64,000 nucleotides of DNA. Source: Vibrio nitrifigilis (GTDB taxonomy: Bacteria; Pseudomonadota; Gammaproteobacteria; Enterobacterales; Vibrionaceae). Both the position numbers and the translations under genes were made by a program. The notes beneath the pieces were generated by a model. It was not told where the DNA came from. It worked only from the letters and a program-made list of their open reading frames with translations, and ran no database searches. The DNA lies in the NCBI RefSeq assembly GCF_015686695.1, contig NZ_JADPMR010000004.1:1302001-1366000 (forward strand). The letters are read 5' to 3'. This document shows positions 53,347 to 62,041 of this stretch, in pieces; the stretch's first letter is position 1; each line of letters opens with the position of its first letter.

Positions 53347-54714
53347 TTAACCCGTGAGAACATTATCTTCAGGATATCGAAGAAGTGTTGGTTCTGGACG
53401 AGCCAACATATAAGCAAGAGTCAAAGGCCCCAAGCGGCCAATAATCATAACGATAATTAAGATGCATTTGCCTGGCTCAGAGAGATGTTCGGTCAACCCT
53501 GCCGTTAGCCCTACGGTTGCAAAAGCGGAGATCGTTTCAAACACCACCTGCACAAACGTAGCTTTTTCTGTCACCATTAACAAAAACATTGCGATAGTCA
53601 GCAAAGCGCCACTCACCACAATAATCGCTAACGCTTTAGTGACCGTTGGCCAACTCACACTACGACGAAACATCACTACATCGTGCTTCTGACGCAGAAA
53701 AGCCCAAGTAGCCATAAAGGCAACAATGAAGGTTGATACTTTAATACCTCCCCCAGTGGAGGTCGCCCCTGCCCCAATTAACATCAGCAAGAGCATAACC
53801 AGCAAGGCCGGTTCGGTGAACGACGCGATATCCACACTGTTAAAGCCCGCGGTGCGAGCACTTGCTGATTGGAAAAATGCGGCTAACCATTGAGCTCCAA
53901 TAGGAAGGTTGGCCATCGTATTTGGGTTATGATGCTCTAACAACCAAAACATCACCATACCGAAAAACAATAGCGCAGGAGTCGCCGTTAACATAATTTT
54001 GCTATGTAAACGTAAGCGATTCCATCCCCGAAATCCATTTGACCAAATGTCACCAATCACGGTGAAACCTAATCCGCCTAGAATAAATAAAGCGGCAAGA
54101 GTAAAAATAACGACAGGGTCATCGACATAACTGGTTAGACTATTAGAAAAAAGAGAAAAACCCGCATTATTAAAGGCTGAAACGGCATGAAATAGGGAAT
54201 AAAAAAGCCCCTCTTTCCAGCCCATTTCAGGCACCCAACGATAGGCGAGAAAAGCCATGCCAATCAACTCACTGATATGCGAGAAGATAATAATCTTCTT
54301 AACTAGAGAACGTAAATTTACCCCCCCTTCTTGTCCTAATGCCTCTTTCGCTAAGGACTGCTGTTTCAAACTCAGACGAACGCCAAAAAGATAAAGTAAT
54401 ACGGCTGATAATGTCATCTGCCCCAAGCCGCCAATTTGCATCAGCAACAATAACAGTACTTGACCAGCCCGCGTAAAGTGAGTTCCGGTATCCACCACAC
54501 CTAGACCAGTAACACTGATGGCAGAAGTTGCGGTAAACAGAGCATCTAGAAATCCTAGTCCTTGAATAGAAAATACCGGCAACATGAGAAGTAATGCAGC
54601 TGGGATAAGAACCGCCAGAAAACTCAAAAATATAATGCGTGGTTCGTTAGCCTTTTTCGATTTCTTATTATTTTTAAAAGAATAGAAATGGCCGCCGTAT
54701 GACTTCGGCATCAT
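53347..54714 (-). CDS. ktrB: KtrB potassium-transporting subunit
   Basis: A 455-residue TrkH/KtrB-type protein with four M1-P-M2 repeats. Selectivity loops read SVTGLG, NNAGFS, SARTAGFN and ATVGLT. It is the sodium-dependent potassium channel subunit of the Ktr system in the inner membrane. Its start overlaps the stop of ktrA by four bases, so the two are translationally coupled. Confidence 0.94.
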   Translation of the reverse strand: MMPKSYGGHFYSFKNNKKSKKANEPRIIFLSFLAVLIPAALLLMLPVFSIQGLGFLDALFTATSAISVTGLGVVDTGTHFTRAGQVLLLLLMQIGGLGQMTLSAVLLYLFGVRLSLKQQSLAKEALGQEGGVNLRSLVKKIIIFSHISELIGMAFLAYRWVPEMGWKEGLFYSLFHAVSAFNNAGFSLFSNSLTSYVDDPVVIFTLAALFILGGLGFTVIGDIWSNGFRGWNRLRLHSKIMLTATPALLFFGMVMFWLLEHHNPNTMANLPIGAQWLAAFFQSASARTAGFNSVDIASFTEPALLVMLLLMLIGAGATSTGGGIKVSTFIVAFMATWAFLRQKHDVVMFRRSVSWPTVTKALAIIVVSGALLTIAMFLLMVTEKATFVQVVFETISAFATVGLTAGLTEHLSEPGKCILIIVMIIGRLGPLTLAYMLARPEPTLLRYPEDNVLTG

Positions 54715-55373
54715 AGCGCTTTTAACCTTTTAGTCAGCTCTTTTTGTGGCCCTACAACGATCAATAAATCACCAATTTCCAATTGAATATCAGATGCCGG
54801 TGTCGGGGTAATTTGAGCACCGCGCTTAAAGCCCAAAATCATAATTTCTTTGTCTTGGCTAAATGGCAGTTGACCAATTTGTGATCCCATCCAACGGGAG
54901 CCAATAACGATTTCTGTCATGGCTAAACCACTACCCAATTCTTGAAACTCCAGTACTCTTTTATCGAGCATCTTTCTCGCGACTCTAGCACCCATATCAC
55001 GTTCAGGCATAATGATATGGTCGGCTCCAATCTTCTGCAAAATTCTAATGTGCGCTTTGTCGTTAGCTTTAACCCACACAGATTTGGCCCCTGAATCTTT
55101 AATTACCAGAGTAGCTAACATAGAAGCATTGACGTTTTCGCCAATCGATACCATCACCATGTCATATTCGTTGAGCTTAAGCTCTTTCACCGTTTCTTCA
55201 TGAGTACAATTCGCTACAATCGCTTGCGTAGCAATATTGGCAGCCATTTTTACCAACTCTTCATCTACATCAACAGCTAGCACTTGAGCACCTGAATCGA
55301 CTAACTCTTGACAGACTGCTAAACCAAATCTTCCCAGACCAACAACTGCAAATTGCTTATCCTCAAAATTCAT
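54711..55373 (-). CDS. ktrA: KtrA regulatory subunit (RCK domain)
   Basis: About 220 residues from the ATG at 55373 (AAGGCG upstream); the frame is open to 55469 without a better start. The RCK_N Rossmann motif VVGLGRFGLAVC and the acidic residue in VDVDEE bind ATP/ADP or NAD(H); an RCK_C domain begins near 140. A ring of KtrA gates KtrB. Together they match V. alginolyticus KtrAB. Confidence 0.94.
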   Translation of the reverse strand: MNFEDKQFAVVGLGRFGLAVCQELVDSGAQVLAVDVDEELVKMAANIATQAIVANCTHEETVKELKLNEYDMVMVSIGENVNASMLATLVIKDSGAKSVWVKANDKAHIRILQKIGADHIIMPERDMGARVARKMLDKRVLEFQELGSGLAMTEIVIGSRWMGSQIGQLPFSQDKEIMILGFKRGAQITPTPASDIQLEIGDLLIVVGPQKELTKRLKAL

Positions 55374-55672
55374 AATTCGCCTTATATTTGTTATTTTAAC
55401 CGCAGTATTTATGCCTAAATTGCCAGCACATGGCAATACTGTATGACATTCAAATTTCAATATCCCCAAAAGGCGAGTGCAATTCGCTACTCGGCAGCCA
55501 GATGGATTGTCTACTCAATAATGATTAGTGCTTTGCCTAAGAACAAATTCATTCACACAGAAAGAGCACCTTGAGGCTACATGAGTATAAATTCTTACTC
55601 CCCGTATGTAGAGAACTCCCCCATTTTCTGATAGGTTTGAATGCGTTATTTTGTGGAGCCTAATTAAGCAGT
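55374..55672. other. Intergenic region between ktrA and the MscS gene
   Basis: It contains half of a dispersed repeat near 55564-55590. No gene is seen. Confidence 0.5.
55564..55590. repeat. Dispersed repeat, partial copy 7
   Basis: AGCACCTTGAGGCTACATGA and the following GTATAA resemble the right arm of the other copies. Confidence 0.5.
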
Positions 55673-56773
55673 ATGAACGAATTATTACAAATATTACAAA
55701 AGTCAGACTATTTAAAAAACTTGGACAATAGCGTCCTTTTCATCACGTTGGCGAGCTTAATTACTTGGGGCGTTTGGCGCTTTGTATATAGTCGTTTACT
55801 CAACCTATCAGAACGAACAGCATTCCACTGGGATGATTTACTTCTACACGCATTAAAAACCCCCATCAGTACACTCATTTGGTGTTGGCCGGCGACAATT
55901 TCACTTGGTCTAATTTTGGAAGACCAAATAAAAGCAGAATTCAATTGGCTAACAACTTTAAAGCACTTGATGCTAATTACGATCTTCGTCTGGATTTTCA
56001 TCCGACTGATTAATGAAGTCGAACAGCAGTTTCTTAGGGATAAAAAACGGGATGAAACCACAGTGCAGGCGATTGCGAAAGTCGCCCGCTTATGTTTCGT
56101 GGTGATCGGACTGCTCTCATTTATGCAGGCTTTTGGGCTGAGTTTATCTGGGTTATTAACTTTTGGTGGCGTCGGCGGTTTAATTGTCGGTCTTGCGGCT
56201 AAAGACTTACTATCGAACTTTTTTGGCGGCATGATGATTTACTTTGATCGCCCATTTAAAGTTGGCGAGTGGATTCGATCACCAGATCGCGAAATAGAAG
56301 GGACCGTCGAAAGAATTGGCGGGCGCATGACCATCATCCGTACATTCGACAAACGTCCTCTTTATATACCTAACTCAGTATTCAGTAATATCGTGGTTGA
56401 AAATCCATCGCGTATGCTCAATCGTCGTATTTATGAAACTATTGGTTTGCGTTATCAAGACAGCGATAAAATTCCTAATATCATCGATCAAATTAAGTTG
56501 ATGCTAGAAAATCACCCCGAGATCGATGCACATCAAACGATGATTGTTAACTTCAGCTCGTTTGGTCCATCGTCGTTGGATTTCTTTATCTACACATTTA
56601 CCAAAACAGTGAACTGGATTCGCTATCACGAAATCAAACAAGACGTACTATTACAAGTGATCAATATCATCAAAGAAAACGATGCTGATATTGCTTTTCC
56701 GACTCGTACGCTATTTGTTGAGCCTAACTCGCAAGCAGATATAGCTAATCAACCACCAGTACAACAGCAATAA
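55673..56773 (+). CDS. MscS-family mechanosensitive channel
   Basis: A 366-residue inner membrane protein with four or five membrane segments and the MscS pore and beta domain: FGGVGGLIVGLAAKDLLSNFFGG and FKVGEWIRSP. It opens on membrane tension to release solutes. It resembles the MscM/YbdG subgroup in its short N-terminal region. It is single, with terminator downstream. Confidence 0.9.
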   Translation: MNELLQILQKSDYLKNLDNSVLFITLASLITWGVWRFVYSRLLNLSERTAFHWDDLLLHALKTPISTLIWCWPATISLGLILEDQIKAEFNWLTTLKHLMLITIFVWIFIRLINEVEQQFLRDKKRDETTVQAIAKVARLCFVVIGLLSFMQAFGLSLSGLLTFGGVGGLIVGLAAKDLLSNFFGGMMIYFDRPFKVGEWIRSPDREIEGTVERIGGRMTIIRTFDKRPLYIPNSVFSNIVVENPSRMLNRRIYETIGLRYQDSDKIPNIIDQIKLMLENHPEIDAHQTMIVNFSSFGPSSLDFFIYTFTKTVNWIRYHEIKQDVLLQVINIIKENDADIAFPTRTLFVEPNSQADIANQPPVQQQ

Positions 56774-56776
56774 TAA

Positions 56777-56808
56777 AAATAGCCCTTCACAGATGAAGGG
56801 CTATTTTT
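56777..56808. terminator. Bidirectional terminator
   Basis: Stem AAATAGCCCTTCA/TGAAGGGCTATTT with a four-base loop and T-runs on both strands; it serves the MscS gene and the D-amino acid aminotransferase gene. Confidence 0.9.
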
Positions 56809-56836
56809 TGCTTGGCAGCGTTAAGGAATAACGTCG

Positions 56837-57694
56837 TTACTCAGCCATTTCTAGGGCTGTATTTATGTAAACTTCGCGCAATTTAAGTGCGACTTCACCA
56901 GGTTTACCATTTCCGATTGGCTTGTCATCAATAGCGACAACCGGCCATACAAACGTCGTCGCTGAGCTAATAAACGCTTCTTTTGCTGCATAGGCTTCTT
57001 CAATGGTGAAGTGGCGTTCTTCAATTTTGAAATCAAAATCATCCGTCAATTTCATCAAAGATGCACGTGTTATACCATGCAAAATATCATTGCTAAGTGG
57101 CCTTGTAACAATCGTATTGTCATCGGTCACAATATACGCGTTACTTGAACCACCTTCGGTCACTAAGCCATTTTCAATCAACCAAACATCATCAGCATTG
57201 GCTGCATGTGCCATATGTTTAGCTAAACACGCAGGTAGCAACTGAGTTGTTTTAATATCGCGACGACGCCAGCGAATATCATCAATAGAGATAACGCGGA
57301 TACCTGTGTCTTTCTTCGGACTGTCGATCAACGAACGAGACTGAGTAAACAAGACTAACGTTGGCTTAATGTCTTCGCTGTAAGAGAAATCACGATCGCC
57401 TTCATCTCCACGAGTTAACTGAAGATAAATCCCCCCTTCAACAAGGTTGTTTTTCTCTATTAACGCTTTTTGAATACCGGTTAGTTCTTCGCCAGTAACA
57501 GGAAGCTTAAGACCTAATTCTTTGCAAGAGCGTTCCAAACGAGCTAAGTGGCCAGCATTGTCAATCAATTTGCCGTTTAATACCGCAGTCACTTCATAGA
57601 CTGCATCAGCAAACAAAAAGCCACGGTCAAAAATCGAGATGTGGGCTTTAGATTCGGCAACATATTCGCCGTTTAAATAAACTGTACGTTCCAT
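56837..57694 (-). CDS. dat: D-amino acid aminotransferase
   Basis: A 285-residue class IV PLP transaminase. The PLP lysine is Lys148 (RRRDIKTTQLL), and EGGSSNAYIV is the other conserved block. Length and start (VYLNGEYV) match bacterial D-amino acid aminotransferases, which interconvert D-alanine and 2-oxoglutarate with pyruvate and D-glutamate. It follows dgcA closely in a three-gene operon, so the product D-glutamate would pass to DgcN. Confidence 0.9.
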   Translation of the reverse strand: MERTVYLNGEYVAESKAHISIFDRGFLFADAVYEVTAVLNGKLIDNAGHLARLERSCKELGLKLPVTGEELTGIQKALIEKNNLVEGGIYLQLTRGDEGDRDFSYSEDIKPTLVLFTQSRSLIDSPKKDTGIRVISIDDIRWRRRDIKTTQLLPACLAKHMAHAANADDVWLIENGLVTEGGSSNAYIVTDDNTIVTRPLSNDILHGITRASLMKLTDDFDFKIEERHFTIEEAYAAKEAFISSATTFVWPVVAIDDKPIGNGKPGEVALKLREVYINTALEMAE

Positions 57695-57704
57695 CGTTTT
57701 CCCC

Positions 57705-58679
57705 TTAGCCCCACAACACGGTTGTAAAAGGCTTCATTGTGTTCTGTTCAAATTCAAACCCGTTATCGATGTCTTCACTCAATAATAAGGGTCCATCAAG
57801 GTCAACAACCTCTGCGCCTTGTGCCACGACAAACGCTGGCGCCATGCTTAATGAGGAAGACAGCATGCATCCCACCATCACTTCAAGACCCGCATCGAGT
57901 GCCGCCTGTTTCAAGGCAAGAGCTTCAGTCAACCCACCCGTTTTGTCGGTTTTAATATTGATCATATCGTAGCGACCAATCACTTTCGCCAAGCTAGCTC
58001 GGTCATGACATGATTCATCAGCACAAATAGGAATAGGTCGCTCTAACTCATCAAGCACGGCATCTTGATCCGCATGGAAAGGCTGTTCAATCATTGCCAC
58101 ATCCAATTTAATCAATTCAGGTATCAAGGCTTGATACACATCAGGTGTCCATGCTTCATTAGCATCTAATACAATCTTGGCATTAGGTGCACCACGGCGT
58201 ACCGCTTTTACTCTATCCAGATCTTCTGGGCCACCTAATTTCAGTTTCAACAGTGGACGAAAAGCGTTATCTACTGCGGCTTGCTCCATTTTTTCAGGCG
58301 TATCAAGCGATAATGTAAAGGCCGTAATCAAAGCTTCAGGAGTGACATCAACACGTTGCCAAATAGTCTGGCCCGCTAACTTACATTCCAGATCCCACAT
58401 CGCACAATCGACAGCATTTCGTGCAGCACCTGAATGCAATGCCTGTTGCAATTCTTCGCGGGTCATCCCTGCTTCCAGAGCAGGCACAACCCCTTGAATT
58501 TCAGCCATGACGCTTTCGCGCGACTCATCATAACGAGCATATGGAACACATTCTCCCCGTCCGATAACACCATCTTGTTCCAAGGTTACAATGATGGTTT
58601 CCGCTTGAGTTTTTGAACCGCGAGAGATCGTAAAACTACCACGTATTGGCCAGGTTTCAGTATCAACAGAGACCTTCAT
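57705..58679 (-). CDS. dgcA: Enolase-superfamily N-acetyl-D-glutamate racemase / dipeptide epimerase (DgcA)
   Basis: A 324-residue MR/MLE-type enzyme. It has the Lys-x-Lys pair (LKLKLGG), metal ligands in VLDANEAW, MIEQPF and CADESC, and the second catalytic Lys in NIKTDKTGG. These are shared by Ala-Glu dipeptide epimerases and DgcA. In Pseudoalteromonas DgcA racemises N-acetyl-D-glutamate formed by DgcN. The stop-start overlap with dgcN (58679) indicates one transcript; the neighbour decides between the two functions in favour of DgcA. Confidence 0.82.
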   Translation of the reverse strand: MKVSVDTETWPIRGSFTISRGSKTQAETIIVTLEQDGVIGRGECVPYARYDESRESVMAEIQGVVPALEAGMTREELQQALHSGAARNAVDCAMWDLECKLAGQTIWQRVDVTPEALITAFTLSLDTPEKMEQAAVDNAFRPLLKLKLGGPEDLDRVKAVRRGAPNAKIVLDANEAWTPDVYQALIPELIKLDVAMIEQPFHADQDAVLDELERPIPICADESCHDRASLAKVIGRYDMINIKTDKTGGLTEALALKQAALDAGLEVMVGCMLSSSLSMAPAFVVAQGAEVVDLDGPLLLSEDIDNGFEFEQNTMKPFTTVLWG

Positions 58680-59683
58680 TACAGCTCCAATAAACGATCA
58701 ACGATGCGAGCAACACCTTGGCGGAATGGGTCTACCACTGGTAGGCCAAGTTCAGATTCTACTTTATCCATGTAAGCAAGCGCTTCTTTCTCATCTAAAG
58801 CAGACGTGTTAACAGAAACACCAACGAATTGAACTTTTGGATTGGTTAAGCTTGCCGTTGCTAGGTTACGTTCCATGCATTCTTTCAAACCAGGTAATGC
58901 ATAACCTGGAAGGCCACGCATGTGTTTACGAGTAGGTTCGTGACATAGAACAAGTGCATCAGGTTGAGAACCGTGAATAAGACCAGTCGTTACACCGGCA
59001 AATGATGCATGGAATAGAGAGCCTTGGCCTTCAATCACATCCCAGTGGCCATCACTGTTTTCAGGTGAAATTGTTTCAATTGCCCCAGAGATAAAATCGG
59101 CAACGACAGCATCAGCACTAACACCAGCGCCAGAAATTAGAATACCCGTTTGACCTGTTGCTCTAAAATCAGCATCAACACTACGTTCTTTAAGTTCTTT
59201 TTCAATAGCAAGCGAGGTGTACATTTTACCTACTGAGCAGTCTGTACCTACTGTGAGTACGCGTTTACCTGCACGTTTTTTACCACTTGCTACAGGGTAG
59301 GTTTGAGTTGGGAAGCGAACATCAAATAGCTTACAGCCATGTTTTTCCGCTGCCGCGACAAGCTCAGGGATATCGTTTAGTCGATTATGCAGGCCAGCAG
59401 CAATGTCCATACCTGATTCAATTGCTTCAACCAAAACACTGACCCACTCTTTAGAGATAATACCACCGCGGTTGGCAACGCCAATAACCAATGTTTTTGC
59501 GCCAGCTTTTGCCGCTTCGGCGATAGTCACATCGTCCAAGCCAATATCGGCGTGACAGTTTTCTAAACGAAATTGACCAAGGCATGCCTCGGGACGCCAA
59601 GTTTTAATACCCTGAGCTACTTTTGCAGCTAGTTGATCTGCAGCGTCGCCAAGAAAAAGCAAATAAGGTTGTTTAAGTTCCAT
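58679..59683 (-). CDS. dgcN: DUF1611 protein, D-glutamate N-acetyltransferase (DgcN)
   Basis: A 334-residue DUF1611 protein with a P-loop-like block VLTVGTDCSVGKMYTSLAIE and GQGSLFHASFAGVT. DUF1611 members include DgcN, which acetylates D-glutamate. It is the first gene of the dgcN-dgcA-dat operon. The ATG at 59683 has GGAGATAAAAAG before it. The long region upstream is shared with the divergent symporter operon. Confidence 0.85.
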   Translation of the reverse strand: MELKQPYLLFLGDAADQLAAKVAQGIKTWRPEACLGQFRLENCHADIGLDDVTIAEAAKAGAKTLVIGVANRGGIISKEWVSVLVEAIESGMDIAAGLHNRLNDIPELVAAAEKHGCKLFDVRFPTQTYPVASGKKRAGKRVLTVGTDCSVGKMYTSLAIEKELKERSVDADFRATGQTGILISGAGVSADAVVADFISGAIETISPENSDGHWDVIEGQGSLFHASFAGVTTGLIHGSQPDALVLCHEPTRKHMRGLPGYALPGLKECMERNLATASLTNPKVQFVGVSVNTSALDEKEALAYMDKVESELGLPVVDPFRQGVARIVDRLLEL

Positions 59684-60442
59684 CTTTTTATCTCCGCAAA
59701 GAAATTACTGGTGATTAATGTTGTTAATCTCGATTACATACAGTGCAAAATACATGACAATTAAAATGTGTAAATAGCATTAATTAATAGCCAAAAAAGC
59801 AATTTAATGCATATATACTCTTTATTTGCATAATTAACTGCATAAATATTCACTTAAACCCTAAACAATAGAAAGGTGTTTTATTCTAAATATTAGATAT
59901 TTTATAGATTATTAAAAAAGAACAGTGTTAAAAATTTAGAATTAATGGTTGATATCCATTTTTTAGCCAATTTATATAATTTTGTAACTAAAGCACTTAA
60001 ATAGTTAAATACGCCATTTCTCCAACACCTTTATTATTATTAAAACTTAGACATTAATCACATTTATTAAATAACCCAACATATTTAACGATTATAGTGA
60101 TATTCTAATTTCGCACCAAAAATGACATTTTATGCAAAATTAATCACCAATATGGTGCATTTATGCAAGTTTAATTACCAAACTGACTAAAAGCATCATT
60201 AACACGAAAAGTAACATGAATCATTATTAAGTAATTTACAACCGAACAAAATAACAGTTTAAAACACTGCAATAATAAATTTATATGGAATTTTATAAAA
60301 ATCATTTCACTGTTATTAGGTCTCTCTAATAGAATATCTCGCACCACAGTTGCATAAAGAGCAGTATTAGATCGCTCAACTATATATACAGATACAGACC
60401 ACATCCTTTTGGTCTATAAATTGCAGTTTCTAAGGAGCAGAA
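59684..60442. other. Long divergent regulatory region of the D-amino acid genes
   Basis: About 760 bases of AT-rich DNA. Two 22-base direct repeats (starting 60129 and 60160) and a palindrome CACCAATATGGTG between them are the main structured part; a TGCATAATTAACTGCATAAA palindrome-like block lies near 59827. No protein gene is supported in the first 750 bases. Confidence 0.6.
60129..60181. promoter_or_regulatory. Two 22-base direct repeats, candidate regulator sites
   Basis: TTTATGCAAAATTAATCACC at 60129 and TTTATGCAAGTTTAATTACC at 60160 agree at 19 of 22 positions including the last two bases, and their period is 31 bases, close to three helical turns. CACCAATATGGTG joins them. Confidence 0.5.
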
Positions 60443-60556
60443 ATGCAAATCTCATCGTTAACCATGCAGAATACAGTCCAACTGTTCCAACATGTTCAAG
60501 TGAGCCGTTCACTATGTGTTGGCAACATTCTGCAACGGCTTACTTCTAAACGATGA
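60443..60556 (+). CDS. 37-residue small ORF, possible leader peptide
   Basis: ATG at 60443 has a strong AAGGAG site five bases upstream. The frame MQISSLTMQNTVQLFQHVQV continues with SRSLCVGNILQRLTSKR and stops at 60556, 28 bases before the symporter start. There is no membrane segment and no run of one amino acid. It may be a real small protein or a translated leader that controls the symporter mRNA. Confidence 0.55.
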   Translation: MQISSLTMQNTVQLFQHVQVSRSLCVGNILQRLTSKR

Positions 60557-60584
60557 ATACAATAACTCCTAAAGAGGGACAGGG

Positions 60585-61967
60585 ATGGAAACGATAACAG
60601 CGTTCGTAGGAACGATTGATGGAATAGTTTGGGGCGTGCCTATGCTCGTCATGATTCTGGGTGTAGGTATTTATCTCAATTTCGGCTTAAAATTCATGCC
60701 GATATTTAATATTGGACGAGCGTTCAAATTAATGTGGGGTGGTCGTACAAAGTCCGCTAACGGTAAAGGTGAAATTCCCCCGTTCCAAGCATTAATGACC
60801 GCAATGTCAGCAACCGTAGGGACAGGCAACATCGCTGGGGTTGCAACAGCTGTCTTTATTGGCGGTCCTGGTGCTCTATTTTGGATGTGGATGACAGCCC
60901 TTCTCGGCATGGCGACCAAATTTTCTGAAGCCGTTCTAGCTGTGCATTTTCGAGAAAAAGATAAAAATGGTTCATACGTTGGCGGGCCGATGTATTACAT
61001 CAAAAACGGCATGGGCGAAAAATGGAAGTGGCTCGGAACGCTATTTGCCATTTTTGGCACCGTCGCCTGCTTTGGCATTGGTAATGGCGTACAAATAAAC
61101 TCCATCGCTCAAGTTCTAAATACCAATTTTGACGCCTCACCACTGATTGTTGGCATCGTTGTTATGATTTTAGCTGGCGCCGTATTATTAGGTGGCATTA
61201 AACGCATTGGAGCTTTCGCAGGTGCTTTAGTACCATTTATGGCTGTCGCTTATGTCACCGGTGGTATTGTTATCTTGTTATCACATGTTGATATGATCTT
61301 ACCCGCTATTGGCACCGTGATCAGTGAAGCGTTTACTCCTAGTTCAGCTCAAGGCGGTTTTGCCGGCGCAACCGTTTGGATGGCTATTCGCTATGGGGTT
61401 GCACGGGGCGTATTTTCAAATGAGGCAGGCTTAGGCTCTGCGCCAATAGCACATGCTAGCGCACACACTGACGACCCAGTCCGTCAAGGCCTGATTGCAA
61501 TGCTTGGCACCTTTATTGACACAATTTTGATTTGTTCAATCACTGGCTTGGTTATCATTATTTCAGGTCAATGGACTTCTGGTGAATCAGGAGCAGCATT
61601 AACCTCTGCAGCATTCAATCAAATTTTACCTGGCATTGGCGGATATCTCGTCGCAATTGCTCTCGCTATTTTTGCCTTTACCACTATTGTCGGTTGGTCT
61701 GTTTATGGCGAACGTTGCGCCACTTATTTATTTGGTCACAAAGCGATTTTGCCATTCCGTATTATCTTCGTTTTGGCTCTGCCTGTTGGCGCCACCATGT
61801 CTCTCGATTTCGTTTGGTTACTTGGAGACACTCTGAACGCCATGATGGCCATTCCGAACTTAATTGCTTTGGCTGTTTTAAGCCCCGTCGTGATTAAGCT
61901 AACCAGAGGTTACTTTACTGCTGATAGAGACGAGAAAGCTGAAGAGCCACTGTCAACGAATAACTAG
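60585..61967 (+). CDS. AGCS-family sodium:alanine/glycine symporter
   Basis: A 460-residue transporter with about ten or eleven membrane segments. The signature PPFQALMTAMSATVGTGNIA is at about residues 67-86, and SNEAGLGSAPIAHA follows near 280. The AGCS family imports L- and D-alanine, glycine and related amino acids with sodium. GAGGGACAGGG lies before the ATG. The racemase 62042 follows by 74 bases, so the pair would import and racemise alanine. Confidence 0.92.
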   Translation: METITAFVGTIDGIVWGVPMLVMILGVGIYLNFGLKFMPIFNIGRAFKLMWGGRTKSANGKGEIPPFQALMTAMSATVGTGNIAGVATAVFIGGPGALFWMWMTALLGMATKFSEAVLAVHFREKDKNGSYVGGPMYYIKNGMGEKWKWLGTLFAIFGTVACFGIGNGVQINSIAQVLNTNFDASPLIVGIVVMILAGAVLLGGIKRIGAFAGALVPFMAVAYVTGGIVILLSHVDMILPAIGTVISEAFTPSSAQGGFAGATVWMAIRYGVARGVFSNEAGLGSAPIAHASAHTDDPVRQGLIAMLGTFIDTILICSITGLVIIISGQWTSGESGAALTSAAFNQILPGIGGYLVAIALAIFAFTTIVGWSVYGERCATYLFGHKAILPFRIIFVLALPVGATMSLDFVWLLGDTLNAMMAIPNLIALAVLSPVVIKLTRGYFTADRDEKAEEPLSTNN

Positions 61968-61990
61968 AAAATTAGCATATACCCAAGGAT

Positions 61991-62017
61991 CCTTCCCTAT
62001 CAGGTTGGTAGGGAAGT
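61991..62017 (+). terminator. Hairpin between symporter and racemase
   Basis: Stem CTTCCCTA/TAGGGAAG with a nine-base loop and no T-run; probably not a full terminator. Confidence 0.4.
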
Positions 62018-62041
62018 CATCGAGAAGAATCAGGAAAGATT

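Noticed and set aside
60171..60404. Open frame on the minus strand in the D-amino acid regulatory region
   Set aside because: AT-rich, no ribosome site, no family pattern, and it overlaps the repeat-bearing control region.
61976..62017. ATATACCCAAGG after the symporter as another copy of the dispersed repeat
   Set aside because: Only about ten bases match; the rest forms an unrelated hairpin.
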